From: Amphibalanus amphitrite
Taxonomy: Eukaryota; Arthropoda; Thecostraca; Balanomorpha; Balanidae
Length of the DNA: 64,000 nt
NCBI RefSeq assembly: GCF_019059575.1
Contig: NW_024881533.1
Coordinates: 186,001-250,000 of the forward strand
Direction of reading: 5' to 3'
Both the position numbers and the translations under genes were made by a program. The number at the start of each line of letters is the position of its first letter. The first letter of the stretch is position 1. The notes beneath the pieces were generated by a model. The model worked only from the letters and a program-made list of their open reading frames with translations, was not told where the DNA came from and ran no database searches. This document shows positions 36,905 to 49,248 of the stretch, one piece after another.

Positions 36905-38400
36905 TCCGCCCAGCCGCCCAGATGGCGCCCCAATTAGCGCCAACTAGGCTGATGCCGTTTTACAGAGGGAACATGAATTAAAAAGCGATGTGCAGGCAGG
37001 GATCGAACTCAATATCTCTTTAGGGGTGCCTGGACACCCCAATGTTCTCCAGGGCACCCCCAAATAGAACCTGAGCCCCCCAATGTTTAAGGGCGCCCCT
37101 CCGGAAACCAGAATAGGTATTCCGAACCCCCAGGGTCGATGGCGCCCCTGAAAGCCGCTGGCACCCACCTGAACGGAACAGTCGCCCCATTTAAGGTTGA
37201 TTGCACCCCTCTGAAGTTCACAGCTGCCCCATTCGGCCCCATCCAAGGTCGATGGCGCCCCCTGAAACCACTGGCGCCCCTCTAAAGCACTAGCATTCTT
37301 CTCAAGATCACAGTCGCCCTATCTGAGATCAATAGCACCCTCAAGAGAGCCACTAGCGCCCCCCTTGAGACTGAAGTCGTCCCGCTTGAGACTAAAGTCG
37401 CCCCATTCAAGCCCAATGACGCCCCTCCAGAGCGTCCGGTGCGCTTCTGAAGATCACAGTCGTCCTCAGCCGAGGTCGCTGGCGCCCCTCAAAAGTCACT
37501 GGCGCCCATCTAAACGGAGATCACAGCTGCCCCATCTTAAGATCGATGGCAACCCTCTGAAACCAATGGCGCCCTTCTAGAGTACCCGGCGCCCCTCTGA
37601 AAATCATATTCGCCCCATCCGAGACAACGCCCCTTGAGACTACAGTCCCCCCCCCCCACCCAAGTTCAAGGCGCCCCTCTAGAGCGTCCGGCGTCCTGCT
37701 GAAGGCAACAGCGGCCCCATCCATGCCCAATGGCGCCCCTCAACGCCCTTCTAAAGATCACAGTCGCCCCATAAATCCAAGGTCGCTGGCTCCCCTCAAG
37801 AGCCACTGGCGCCCACCTAAACCGGGACTTCAGTCGCCCCATCCTAAATCAATGGCGCCCCTCTGAAAATAACAGTCGAATCATCCGAGATCAATGGCGC
37901 CCCTTCAGAGCGTCCGACGCCCTACTGAAGGCAGCAGTGACCCCATCTAAGCATTACACCCCTCTAGATCACCCGGTGCCCTTCTGAAGATCACATTCGC
38001 CCTATCCGAGTTCGTTGGCGCCCTCCAGTAGTCACTGACGCCCATCTGATTGGAGACTTCAGTCGCCCCGCTCCATTTAAGATCGATAGCGCCCCCTCCC
38101 CCCCCGAAACCACTGATGCTAGGTAGGTAATTATTTGACAATGGGGCTGTCTCATCGACACCAAGGACCCTTTTCAAGATGCAGCAGCCAGCAGGCGGCG
38201 CCGAGCTGGGCTAGGATGTGCCAAGCGTTTCTTATAAGGCAGCCTCATTAGTGCCACCCCTCGTTGCGATACCGCCCCTCAATGCGACGCCGCCCATTCA
38301 CCGTACAATGCCACCCCTCAATGCAAGTGCTGCCCCCCAGCGCATTGCCGCCCATTATTGTGATGCCGCCCCCGCCTAGCAGTGCGGTGTCGCCCCAGCG
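36905..38400 (+). repeat. degenerate GGCGCCCC-type repeat field
   Basis: Dozens of short variants of ATGGCGCCCCTCTGAA, CAGTCGCCCCATC and related words at about 25-45 base spacing. A larger unit is visible: AGAGCGTCCG with its flanks recurs near 37430, 37680 and 37903, 220-250 bases apart. It forms the left half of the hAT element. Confidence 0.7.
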
Positions 38401-38429
38401 TACGCCACACCGACGGAACGATCACTTTT

Positions 38430-39030
38430 GAAACTTTCAGAGATTGATAAGACTAACAATATGTATAAAATGTTTATCTGGGACTTTTGATATCCATGAC
38501 CTAAGGTCAGGTCAATTTTGCGACTTCTCCATTAGGTATAAGTCAATTGGGGAAAATTGAAATGCGCCTCTTTTGGACGAATGTGGTTCAAAACCCTCTC
38601 AAACATCGGTTCATAGGTAAACATAACACACTGAATCGACAAAATGCACCTGTGACCCTTCTGTGTGCCCCTGAGGTCACCTCAGGTCATGAACGGTCAC
38701 CAGCATTTTTTTTTTGCTATACCTTTTGATAGAGACGTGCTAAAGCGGTGAAAACACGTCAGATGTGTTCAGCTCGACGATACGGATCGGGTGATATGCG
38801 GCATGACCCTGTCCGTCAAGGTCATGACCTTGACCTGAGGTCAAATTTTCCAAATGACCTTTCAAGGTCAACGTATAGTTCATTCGACGCGTTTTGACGA
38901 GAGGAATACGATGCTGGCAAAATAAATGTCGTCACTGTCTTGAGTCAAAAGTTATTGCAGAAAACGGTTTTAATAAAAACTGTTATTTTTGGAGCTGTTT
39001 CCTTCTGGAGGCTAGTGGCAGTCAGTCACT
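38430..39030 (-). mobile_element. internal fragment of the TTAA/AGGTCA family, nested in the hAT element
   Basis: In reverse complement this segment matches, by eye, the interior of copy 2 (about 34430-35000). Shared words include GACAATAACTTT-like text, the dense AGGTCA/TGACCT pairs and TCCATTGACTTGTAAT-like text. Neither TTAA end is present, so only an internal piece was captured or retained. Confidence 0.65.
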
Positions 39031-39757
39031 GGAGGCAGTCATGCATGTCCACAAGTAGGGGCTGCACGCACTAGACATCGAATTGTTAAGGTGATGTGTG
39101 GAGAAAAAAAAAACAGAATGTATGTCAGCGTTCGGTCGCCTCTGACTGCAGTCGCTGCTGGTATGACAATGAGTTGGGATCTCATGGTGGATCTCATTGT
39201 CTTAAATGTTCAAGTCTTTCCTTGATTCCAATTTAGGCAATAAGTCGCAGCGTGTACCCTACATACGTGCGCTCTGAGATTCTAAACACGGCAACCCCGG
39301 TCGACTACAGGCTGCAGCCCACAGGTCACTTCGGATCAGTGAGTGAGCCCGTATATTTTTCTTTTTTTTTTGCAAAGAATAAAGATTCTGCCTATCGATC
39401 AACGTATAGCTATTTTACCGTTTCGAATTCGCATGGATGCGTATTTTGAGAAAAAAAATGTCCGTAGCCTGAGCTCGTTTCCTATATCATGCTAAAAATT
39501 CATCTAGATCACGGTTTTTTTTTATAAAAAAGCACTAGGCTGCAAATTGCATTAATTTGATTTTATGAAAATCAGCGAAAGCTGGTTCTTATGTATTTTG
39601 CAACACCTAGTAAATCATGCATAAACATGACGTTACATTTTAGACTGACACCCCTGTCACTAGCTGACAACGGCGCCCCTCTCAAGGGAAAAAGTCGCCC
39701 CCTCGAGCACCATGGCCCCCCCTTTCGCTGATCTCTGGCTACGCCACTGTCACCAGT

Positions 39758-41430
39758 AAGCGATAGCAAATGAAGCACAACAAGGCTCTGGAAACTTAAG
39801 ACTGCTATTCCAGACGATTTCAATACCAGGGAATATCAATTTCTTCACAGCGGGGCATAAATAAATTTCTGTAAGCCAAGAACGCATCGTTTAATGGTAT
39901 ATAATCAATCAGGGTTTTCCCAAAATTTCGAAGTTATTCGGTGTAACATGTAGGAGGTGGTTGAGACACCAATCCAAAGTCATTCATCCAAAAACTGTCA
40001 AATTTTCAAAAAGTGGCCCTCATAAATCCCATCCATTTGCCAGCCGGAACTTTCACCGCTCAGTATCAACTTCTTGAATATATTTTCATTTTCAAATCAA
40101 TGCACCTATAAAGCTGACTGCTGAGCCATTGGTTGATTAGGCTTATTTATCTATTTATTTATTTGTTTGTTTACAATTAGCGACAACTAAACGACTACAC
40201 GGTAAAACTAGAACAATCAGCTATGACGCCAAATTAAGCGGTGCAACTGGAACAATCGCGCAAGCACAGGGCCTGAGTGGCACCGGCGGTGGAACGACTC
40301 CGACCGCCTCCGTTCGTATGGGTGTATGTGCGTCCATGTGTGCGTGCGCGTGTATGTGATCGTGAATGCTGATAAATAAATCAAAGTCATCGCGCCAGCA
40401 AATAGAGGTTTCATGCAGATCCTTAGAATCAGCAAAGCCCAAGCAATCCAGCAACAGCCAATATGTACTAGCCGATCCCTTTCCATTTTCAAAGCCCTGA
40501 TAAAGCCGCTGGAATCAATAACCTCCGATAATTACATTAAATTTCGTAGAGCGACTTGAGATAACCTAAAAACATTAGCGCAGTGCCGATAGTGCAGCTA
40601 AAAATCACTGCAGTGCTTTGGCGTAACTTGTGAAAATATAAGCGTTCGAATAATATCGTTACCGATTATTGAGCGGCACGATAATGATTTTACTGTCAGC
40701 AATAAGACCGGCAAGTGGCCTTCTTGGTTTCAGAGAGGATTAAGTTCCTTATTTAAATGTCGTTGGCAGCGTCCCGCCCCGCACTGCCCAAACGTTCGCC
40801 GCCACGAGGCGGCCCCGGTCGGCGGCGGCAGCTGGCGGCTGGCGTCCTTGTCGCGTGAAAGTGGGACCGCGGCGAGCGGCGCCGGCTGACCTCCCGGTGA
40901 CCCCTGCCGGCCGGGTCCGACGAGTGACGTCACACACGTCTGGAGCGTTCGCGGCACCCGGTGAATGGACGGCCGCCGCGCCGGCCGGCTGATGAAATAA
41001 ATGCAAGGTGCGCACCGCAGCCGCCGATGTCATTTGAGGCCGTCTAAAAATGGAGCCAGGTGAATACATTCCCTGGACTCTGGAGGCGTATGCTTAGAAC
41101 TTATTGTATGGATTAACAATGGCAATCGCATGCCGAAATTGTGTTTTTCAAATACCAATATGAAATACCTACATCTTCCAGCATTTGGTATTTGGTACTT
41201 TTCGAGCCTCATCGCATTTGTACACAATACCTAAGTTTCATAAAATTGATGGCACCTATCATGTCTTATCGCATGGTAGCTTCTAACTTTTGGTAGTCCG
41301 TCAGTTTCTCCTTAGTTTTTAATACCGGTCTGCTGCTTCTACTCAAATTCAGGGCAGGCCATGCGAACGGTGCTGTGAGATCGGCAAGATATCTGTTAAT
41401 TTCCCATTTGACCGCCAGGCCCTCGGTGAA
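39758..41430. other. unassigned DNA
   Basis: Mostly AT-rich, turning GC-rich at 40780-41000. A TTTATTTATTTG run at 40145-40170, read on the minus strand, resembles a LINE A-rich tail, but no reverse transcriptase is visible. No gene recognised. Confidence 0.4.
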
Positions 41431-41800
41431 GGGCAGAGAGCCACCAGGTTCACCCGGCCAACGGGAAGGACCTTCAGCACGGGCCGGGCCGGGAGAGCTC
41501 GTGGGCGAGCTGGGCCAGCCCGGGCCGCCGTCACCGCAGTCAGCTGACGCCGGTCACGTGACCGCCGGCTGACGATCGAGCGCCGGCCGCTGACGTCAGC
41601 GCGGCATTCGCGGAATGCGGCCGCCAGTGGAAAGCCCGGCCGGCAGCGTCCGGTTGGGCGGCTCGGCGCGGCGGCAGAGGGCCCAGCACAGCTCACTGCT
41701 CAGAGGGCAGAGGCTCAGCACAGCTCACTGCTCAGCGCCGCGGTCAGGGAGCCCAGCACCGGGACAGACACTCAGGGGACACGGCTCCGGGCCGGCCCCT
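41430..41800. other. CpG-island-like block 1
   Basis: Dense CpG with a TGACGTCA (CRE-type) palindrome near 41592 and repeated CTCAGCACAGCTCACTGCTC near 41690-41730. No coding exon recognised. Confidence 0.5.
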
Positions 41801-42330
41801 CAGGGGAACTCCGAACTCGACATCGGAAAGTTTTCTTGAAGAGAAGTCAGCGCAAGGCTGTAACCGCAATAGAAACCAAGAGCTAGACCGATCCGCCAAA
41901 AGTAATTCAGTCTTGAGTCTCGGAGCAAGAGGCCGGCATTGATGACCTAGAAGATCTCCACACCCTACGAGGGCCTTCTGAGGACTCAAGTAGCAACCCG
42001 GGTCAGTCCGGAAACAGTCTGATCGGCGGCTAACACGTCAGCAGCAGACCGCAAGGGCTGCTGAAAATCTGCTGCTCATGCAGCACCTGAAAATCGGTCC
42101 GCCTCGATTGTCATTTAAATTAAAAACGCTAGCCGAGATAACAGACAGAGAATACAGACGGGTACGGAGCCCAATTCTATCCAACCCGTCGGGTCACTCA
42201 CTGTAAAAAAACTGTAAAAAAAAAACAGGCACTACAAATCGCCCACCAATCCCAAACACGCATGCCCAGGCGCGATGTCCAACGACCTACCACAATCCAG
42301 GTCTAGATATACCACTGGCTAGTCCACCAC
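41801..42330. other. unassigned DNA
   Basis: No gene or repeat recognised. Confidence 0.35.
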
Positions 42331-42332
42331 AC

Positions 42333-42361
42333 ACAAACACACACACACACACACACACACA
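42333..42361 (+). repeat. (CA)n microsatellite
   Basis: A CA dinucleotide run of about 28 bases with one interruption. Confidence 0.9.
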
Positions 42362-42549
42362 GTTTGCACAGCGCTAGGACACGTCAGCAATCACTGATTG
42401 ATTATATCACCGCGGGGCGCACACCAGCCCTGCCCGCCGACGAAGCAGGAGTATATGCGCAGGCAATTCGTTTGCACTCCGTCAGATGCCGGGTTAAAGG
42501 TCACCAGAGCACCTGATGAAGTACAATGAACGCCATGCGCCGGTTCTTG

Positions 42550-43375
42550 CACCGTCGTCGATCGCCCCGCGCCGCGGGCGCCCGTCGCCACCGCTCCATG
42601 GTCGCCGACTGCGGCGAGCCGGCGGCGGCGGCGGGCGGCGGGCGGTGCCGCCCCGCCGCGCGCGCCACCTAGGCCCGCTCTGACGTGGCCGTCCGGCCGG
42701 CGCGGCCCGCTCTATTATCAGCCGGCCCGGCCGCCGCCGCCGCCGCTCACGTGGGTGTCGGCCGCGCCGCGCCGCCGCCTGACGTCACCGTGACTCAGCT
42801 GGTCGCCAGAGCCTTTTACGGGTGCGGCGCGCCGGGTGGCGGCGCTCAGCTGATGGGGCACGTGGCGCCGCCGCTCGAAGAGGCCCGGCCGCCTCGCGCG
42901 CTACTTCAGGTACCTGACTACTCTATAATCGAGTCAGAAGCACCCGAGTAGCTCGCGAGACCGCCGGAGAGGTGTCGGTGCTGACGGGCGTCTTCAGATG
43001 TCTGTGTTGAAATCCCCGGCTTACAAAACACACAACACTAACATGCAGACAGTCGAAGGGGAACAGCCGACAGCGGCGGCAGCGGAAGTGGTCCGAGCGG
43101 CGCCGCGCGGCGGACTGAGCGGCCGAGCCCCTTCCGCGCGGTCGCGGCCGGCGGCACTACCCGCGGACCGGGCCGGACCGGCACAAAGGCCCACCCCTGC
43201 CCGCCGGCCGGCCGGCCGCGATCGATCTCGGTCGGGCCGCGTCAGCTGATTCACTGCAATCAGCTGATTCAGCCGCGGGGGACTGGGGGGTGAGTCAGAT
43301 CAGCTGAGGTTGGGGTGCGGCCGGCCGGCGCCGAGCGGGCGGGGCAGGGAGGGGAGGGGAGGGGACTCACAAAGA
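42550..43375. other. CpG-island-like block 2
   Basis: Very high CpG density with GCCGCC runs, TGACGTCAC at 42780, TGACTCAGCTG near 42791, several CAGCTG E-boxes (43240-43310) and AGGGG repeats at 43345-43370. It looks like a promoter or enhancer island, but no first exon could be named. Confidence 0.5.
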
Positions 43376-44225
43376 TGGAACTGGGGCCTCGTCAGAAACA
43401 ACTGACTCAGTCATTCCACTCTATCAAACAAAGCACATTTGTGTGCCGGGTGGGTTTTCCACAGCATCACTGATGGCGCATCCCTGCAAACGGTGAATAG
43501 TTGTTTTTAAGGAACCTCTCAGCGCAGTAGCAGACCAAGCCAACAAAGAACAGCCCACACAGCGGAGCCACACATTTCGGCAAAAACAGGCCCGCCGCGC
43601 GGCCTCACCAGAACACGACCTCCTTAAAAAGTCGGCAGCCGATACCACCATATCCTCTTGGCAACAGGCTGAGCGGGCCAGACGGCTCCTCCGGGCCGTG
43701 CTGTCGGCCGGCCGGCCCGGAATTCGGCACCGGCGGCCGGCCGTGGTTGGCGCGCCGGCCCAGAGATGTCGCCCCGGGCGGCGGCCGTCTGTTGCCGAGC
43801 CGTCCGACCTCGCCGCCGCGTGTCAAACCGTGGGCCGGCCGGCCTGTCCGAGACGGCCCAGGGCCACTGAGCGCGTGTTTACCGCGCCGTGCGCCGCACT
43901 GCCAGCCAGCCGAGACGAAAAACAGGCACACAACGCCCAACAAAGTCCTCGGCGAAAAACGCCGCACAGCGATCACAAAGGCGGCGGCTGGAGCCGGTCG
44001 AACGGGGCCAGCCGGCGCCGACCAGTCGCGGGGCGACACCGGTAAAAACCAACAAAGACCGACAACAAGGCTGCGACCCGTCCCCAGTCGACAGAGGCCG
44101 GAGAGCAGCACGCCACCGCCGCAGCCAGCCACAGCCGAGCCCGCCGGCGCCGTCACTGCCGTGGCCTGTATCGGCGGCGCCTGCAGTGGCGGCCAGTAAC
44201 CGAACACCCGCCGCTGTGTAGCACA
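43376..44225. other. CpG-island-like block 3
   Basis: CpG-dense from about 43560, with GGCCGGCCGG clusters. Overlapping open frames on both strands (up to 200 residues) are arginine-, proline- and alanine-rich, as random GC-rich DNA gives; no domain recognised. Confidence 0.5.
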
Positions 44226-44739
44226 TCAACGAAGGCACATTCCGCATGCATTCCACATTTAATAATCTGATAACACATGCAGCAAGTCATGCATGTAAAA
44301 CCCAACTGAACTTTTCACCGTTCTCGCACATTTCATCATGGTTCAACGCTTATATAAAAACATGAGGTGTGGTGCAAGCATTCTTTGCTGCGTCCATAAC
44401 GAACGATTCCTTTAAGTTACAAATCGAGCGAAACTTCGGAACTGGCGCGGTCGTGAGGCACGGCCGGGTGGGCCGTGACCTTTCGAAAGCGCCCTCCGGG
44501 TCGGGGAGCGACGTCACCAGCGTCACCGGTCCAGGGACAAAGGCACGCCGCCGTCCGAGCTCCCTGTTTCATCATACAGGATGTGGCCCGGCTCCAGCCT
44601 GCCATTACCTGCCGGCCCGTAAAGGAGCGGGCGCTGTTCGATCCCGGTGCCGGGTTTTTCCGACCGTAGCTCCGTGCCACTGGGTCCGTAATGCCAGACC
44701 GCAGAACCGATAGTTCTTTCTATTGGAAACAACGGATCC

Positions 44740-45165
44740 ATGACAACTTTTGTGACCTGCCGGGGCTGGTCCTGCCGGCCCCTCGGAGCTCGGCCCGACG
44801 GAGCGCGGCTCGCCAGCGCCCCCCGCCCGCCGCTAGAGCCATCTAGCGGCCGTGCTCATTCATTCGAGCCGGCCGGAGGCAAGGCCGGCGCGGAATCAGC
44901 TGACTGGCGGCCGGCCCAGACGGAGAGAGAGCGGCGGAGGCGGCCAGACGGAGGGAGAGCGGCGGAGGCGGCCAGACGGAGGGAGAGCGGCGGAGGCGGC
45001 CGGCCGGCCAGACGCGGAGATTGGGAAACGGCGGCGATCGAGCGGAGGGCCGGGGAGCGCTGCGATCGGTCGGTGAACCGCAGAATAACACCGCCCGACT
45101 TGCGAAACGCAGCGGAATGCCGCCGAAAACACCGGCCGGGTGTTACCACATGTCAAACTGCTCCG
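44740..45165. other. CpG-island-like block 4 with a 28-bp minisatellite
   Basis: CpG-dense. A 28-bp unit containing GGCCAGACGGAGGGAGAGCG is repeated about four times at 44912-45000, with matching points at 44916, 44944 and 44972. Confidence 0.7.
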
Positions 45166-46740
45166 TCTGGAGACTGGCATCTCCACAAATGAACAGAACG
45201 CAGTTCACATTTCACAGATCGTGAGACAAAGCACCGCACAACTGGACTATCGCTACTTTACGACTGTGAATGACTTGGCAAATGCACACATTCGCTGAAA
45301 TCGAACAGGTCACGCCAAATGAATGAAATGATTGAATCACGAAAATTCGCGCTCGGGGGAGGGGGGGGGGACACTGAACAGGACGGACGGCCCGCGAGTG
45401 AATAAGATTGCGATCATAGCCCGGCGAATACCTAAATTACGATATTAGAAAACTCATAACGTTTTCCTGTGAGCCCGCCATTCGAATGTAAAGAACCTTT
45501 GGGAAGCTATATAGAGTCAATCAACACCACGTGAAATCCTGAATACCTTATCATCCCTGGATACAGCTGTGCCAACAACACCACCAGCCTTAGCCCTCAA
45601 CACCTGGAAAATGAATACCCCTGGTGATATGGGCCGGGATGGCTCAAATCATGGACGTAGCAAATCTACATAAATCAGTGTCCATTACTTCGCATTGTAA
45701 ATACAAGAGGACAGCTTGCAGCTCTTAATTTTGACCAATAATTAGCCACCTTGTCCCCAGTGCAGAGTGTAAGGCATTTTTCAAACCTAGAAAATAGGCT
45801 GTCACATATAAGCAGAAGCTGAACACCTTAGGTATAACTCGGAGCACTCAGTCATGGAACAACCATCCCCGGGATCCGCAGAACCCGGTATCAGCGACTA
45901 CTACGCCGGCCAGATGCAGCTCGGTTCTTTTAGCGGTCCCACGCCTATAACACTTGTAAAGGCCATACTTGTCACAAATCATTGGTATGGCACTGATATA
46001 CCTGATTTTGGGAAACTAAAACCATGCATTCCATGCAACGCCATAGAGAAAAACAATTTAAATACGCTCCAGTGACTTGTCCATTAGTTACAATCAAAAC
46101 TGAAGGAAACGCATTGTGGTGCAACTGTCCCTGGAACCAAGTGATCAACCAGAAGCCTCAAAACCAGCCAAAGTGCGACATGTGCAACCCCTGCGACCGC
46201 AGCAGTGACACGATGACCGTCAAAATAGTTCCTTTTCGTACTGAGTAGAATGAACATGATTAATTTCACTGTTTTAAGAGCCTGAACGCAATCAATTCCA
46301 CCGAATCCCAATCTTATCCGTCAAGACGACAAAAAAAAAACACGAAAATTTGTGACATTACATATCCTCGTCTATTTCCTAAGACATAAAATATTTAGAA
46401 TTGGGCCACCTAAAATGGAATTTGAAACGACCCGACAAAATCCCCATTGCCCCACCTACGTATTCCAACGAACCTAGCCGGTAGCCACACACTCAATACC
46501 AATTGGTACGAATAAAAAATTGACACATTGTAAGTAGGAGACGGTTCAGAACGTCTCTAGTCCCAGTGTAAAAACACACCAACTTGGAAGATGCAGACTT
46601 CGTCGTAACTGAGATGACCGAAACTGAAACCACGTTGCCTTTGTGTAGCAAAATCTTTGGAGGCACGGAAATAAAAAAGTTATCTTGTCCTCTAAACAGC
46701 CCTTTGACGGCGTCGTCACCAATCACTGCACTCTCACCAG
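45166..46740. other. AT-rich unassigned DNA with one short candidate ORF
   Basis: An ATG-initiated frame at 45854-46075 starts MEQPSPGSAEPGISDYYAGQ and looks exon-like for about 27 residues, then becomes unremarkable. No splice donor is convincing and no family recognised. A G-run lies near 45357. Confidence 0.3.
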
Positions 46741-47130
46741 CTGAGACCGCAGGACGAGCCCGGTAGAGGTGCTGGAAGCGGGGCAGGGCCCGGCGCCACC
46801 CGCTGGGGCCGACCGCGCCCCGTCCATCCAGGGAGCGCGCCGTCACACGCTCCGCTATCCACGACCACCGGCCCCTCACTCGGCGCCCTGCAGAGCACAT
46901 CACAGGTCCACGCACACCAACCGCGCCCCACCGGCGCTCCGAGCAGACTGGCCGACCGGCCGACCGGCCCGCGCCTGGCAGACGACCGCCGCCCCGCTCC
47001 CCGCCCCGCCAGACGCCCCGACCCCATTCACCGGCGCCGCGGAGGCGGGGCGCGCGCCGCCGTCTCCGGGGGCACACGTAGCTGAGCCGCCCGCCCCCCA
47101 GCGCACTGACGAAACATTACCGGAATTTTC
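46741..47130. other. CpG-island-like block 5
   Basis: CpG-dense, ending near a GGACAGGGTGAG string at 47147-47158 that could be a splice donor. No coding family recognised. Confidence 0.45.
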
Positions 47131-47728
47131 CGGCGGTTTCGACGGACAGGGTGAGATCCTCCGCTGTAGGAGAGACTGGGGCCGGCGCTCTCGACTCACC
47201 CCGGTGACGCTCGCTTCACAGGAAAGTGGAGCTCGACACCCAGCGGGGCACTCATTTACACCTGGCTGGTGACACTCTTGAACGGCGGGGGTAAATGTTA
47301 AATCATTAAATAGATAATTGTTAGCATTTTACGCATGCATGAACAAAAGGCAATGAACGATTCAAGGGGTATTTGATTTGGACATCCCCCAGGCGCCAGC
47401 GATTTGTATGGATTTTTCCACACAACGTGAGGTAAATTGAGGTAAAGATGTAGGTATGATGTAAAACTAGCACAGAAACACGCATTCCGATTCTTCTGTG
47501 ATATTTGAAGAATCGTGGCTTGAAAGATCGGTATAAAATGCGTAAAACAATATTAATTGGCGACTTTCTTCAAATTTGTCTCGTTTGACGTTTCCTCCGA
47601 CTGTTGTATCATCTGAGGGTAGACAGATCGTGATGTCAACGGTGCAGTTAGAATCAGACAGGTGCCCGGATCCAAAGAAATGGATCTGGGATCTGATCCC
47701 ACGGGTCCTGAGGCCAGTTTTACCAACA
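47131..47728. other. unassigned DNA
   Basis: AT-rich; no gene or repeat recognised up to the mariner-derived element. Confidence 0.4.
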
Positions 47729-48075
47729 TACAGGGTGACACAAAAAACGGTCATCACCAAAATTCGAATAACTTCGGAAGTTTTATTCAGATCATCACCA
47801 AACTTCGGCCACTTTAGGTCACACCTATGTAGCATACATCCACCAAGTTTCAAGTCTTCACTACGAATACTTTCAGTACAGTGTGTGTTTTACTGACGCT
47901 CCACAATGTGCTCCAGGTGAGCGCCACGGCGCTGCAGGGCGTAGGCACACTTGCATCCGGCGGGCAAAGTTGTCGATAACCCGATGGCTGTGCACTTTAC
48001 AGAGTGCAACGGCCTCTGAGTGGAGACAGTGCTCAGGGGGTGTGCTACCCCTGAAACGTTATTCTTATCGGGTTA

Positions 48076-48316
48076 TGTAGTTAGTATTGTATGCTATATG
48101 TTATGCATGTGTATGATAGAACTGGCACAGGCCGTGGCCCACAGCTGTGGCTGTCGGCCGGCGCCGGCAACTAGAGCTGACCGACGGCTCGAGTTCAGGT
48201 TCGCTGGCCGGTGAGCACGGCGCCGGCGAGCCGGGGGCCAGTCGGCCGGAGTGGGAGGCGTGTGGCGGCTCGGTCCCCGCTTGGGAATAGACATTTCTGC
48301 GCATTTGTTTACTACA
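48076..48316 (+). repeat. 5' LTR of the Ty3/gypsy-type element
   Basis: 241 bp, starting TGTAGTTAGTATTG and ending TTGTTTACTACA. No base difference from the 3' LTR was found by eye. It is GC-rich in the middle. Confidence 0.92.
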
Positions 48317-48351
48317 AGCTATTTCGGCTTTGACCTTTAAGACGCGTGACC

Positions 48352-49248
48352 ATGTCAGTGACGGGTGATAACGCGGAGAGGAGTGGCCCGGACAATGGAC
48401 CAGGGACGGTGTCTGTGCCAGTGACCAGCAGCGCAGGGCTACCGAACCAACCGTTTGACACTCGATTGGTGCCTGAATATGACGGCACGACTGACGTGGT
48501 GGAGTGGTGGGAGCGTGCGAGGCTCCTCTGTGAACTGCGTGGTGTCTCGCTCATGTCTGTGGTACCGCTGCGGCTGGCAGGCGGGGCATTCACCGTATGG
48601 TCACAGATGCCGGCAGCCAGCCGCGGCTCGCTGGTGGAAGTGCAAGAGACGCTGTATGCGGCGTTCGCCATGGACAGCTTCGCTGCGTATGACGCCTTCT
48701 GCTGCCGACGCCTGCGGACCGGCGAATCACCGGATGTGTTCCTCTCTGATCTACGGCGGCTAGCGGTGCTTTTCGGGGGTGTGCCAGACAAGGCGCTCAT
48801 CTGCGCATTTGTCTCTGGACTACCCGACAGCACCAGACAAGCTATCCGCGCTGGATCCAGGGCTGAGGGCCTCAGCCTGGAGGATGTACTCGCTCGGGCC
48901 CGCTCAGTGCTGAGCGACCAACGGCCGGCGGCGGCTCCGGTGGCAGCAGCTCAGGTGGCGGCGGCGGCGGCGGCTGGTCCGCTGGCAGCGGCGGCGCGAG
49001 CTCCTCGGACAGAGGGGTGGAGCTGGGCGGCAGAGGAAAGGAGCCGGCGGCCGGTGGCGCCTGGGCCGGGGCGGCGTGAAGATCGGTCGGCTGACGTGCA
49101 GCCGTCAACGGCGGTGCGTGGACCACGCCGATGCTGGATCTGCCGAGCGATCGGCCACATCTCCGTTGGCTGCCCTCAGCGTCAGCAGCCGGGAAACAGC
49201 GCGGGAGAGGCCGCATCAGCGCCGGCGTCCTCTCCAGGGCGGCAGTAG
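48352..49248 (+). CDS. gag-like ORF of the LTR retrotransposon
   Basis: About 298 residues from the ATG at 48352. The N-terminal two thirds have the form of a retrotransposon Gag (a stretch with EWWERARLLCELRG and a later FVSGLPDSTRQAI, typical of Ty3/gypsy capsid regions). An alanine- and proline-rich linker follows. Near residues 263-276 lies one CCHC zinc knuckle, CWICRAIGHISVGC, of the nucleic-acid-binding type. The ORF overlaps the pol-like ORF by about 118 bases in another frame; Ty3/gypsy elements are known to express pol by a frameshift at such overlaps. Confidence 0.85.
   Translation: MSVTGDNAERSGPDNGPGTVSVPVTSSAGLPNQPFDTRLVPEYDGTTDVVEWWERARLLCELRGVSLMSVVPLRLAGGAFTVWSQMPAASRGSLVEVQETLYAAFAMDSFAAYDAFCCRRLRTGESPDVFLSDLRRLAVLFGGVPDKALICAFVSGLPDSTRQAIRAGSRAEGLSLEDVLARARSVLSDQRPAAAPVAAAQVAAAAAAGPLAAAARAPRTEGWSWAAEERSRRPVAPGPGRREDRSADVQPSTAVRGPRRCWICRAIGHISVGCPQRQQPGNSAGEAASAPASSPGRQ

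Larger units (their letters stand above)
36877..39749. mobile_element. hAT-type element with 8-bp TSD
   Basis: The left end reads CAGTGGCGTAGACAGG and then a G-run. The right end is the inverted CTGGCTACGCCACTG. Both are flanked by TCACCAGT (36869-36876 and 39750-39757). The CAGTGGCG terminus and 8-bp duplication are typical of hAT. The left half is filled with degenerate GGCGCCCC-type repeats. The middle contains a reversed fragment of the TTAA/AGGTCA family. No transposase ORF, so nonautonomous. Confidence 0.9.

Noticed and set aside
40140-40500. LINE 3' end on the minus strand
   Set aside because: Only an A-rich tail-like tetranucleotide run supports it; no reverse-transcriptase or endonuclease text is present.
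43605-44256. Overlapping arginine/proline-rich frames of 110-200 codons in CpG blocks
   Set aside because: Frames are open on both strands at once, as expected for GC-rich DNA; there is no domain and no splice structure.
45807-45854. TATAAG plus TCAGT initiator ahead of the 45854 ATG
   Set aside because: The spacing of about 43 bases is too long for a TATA/initiator pair, and the leader would be only a few bases.
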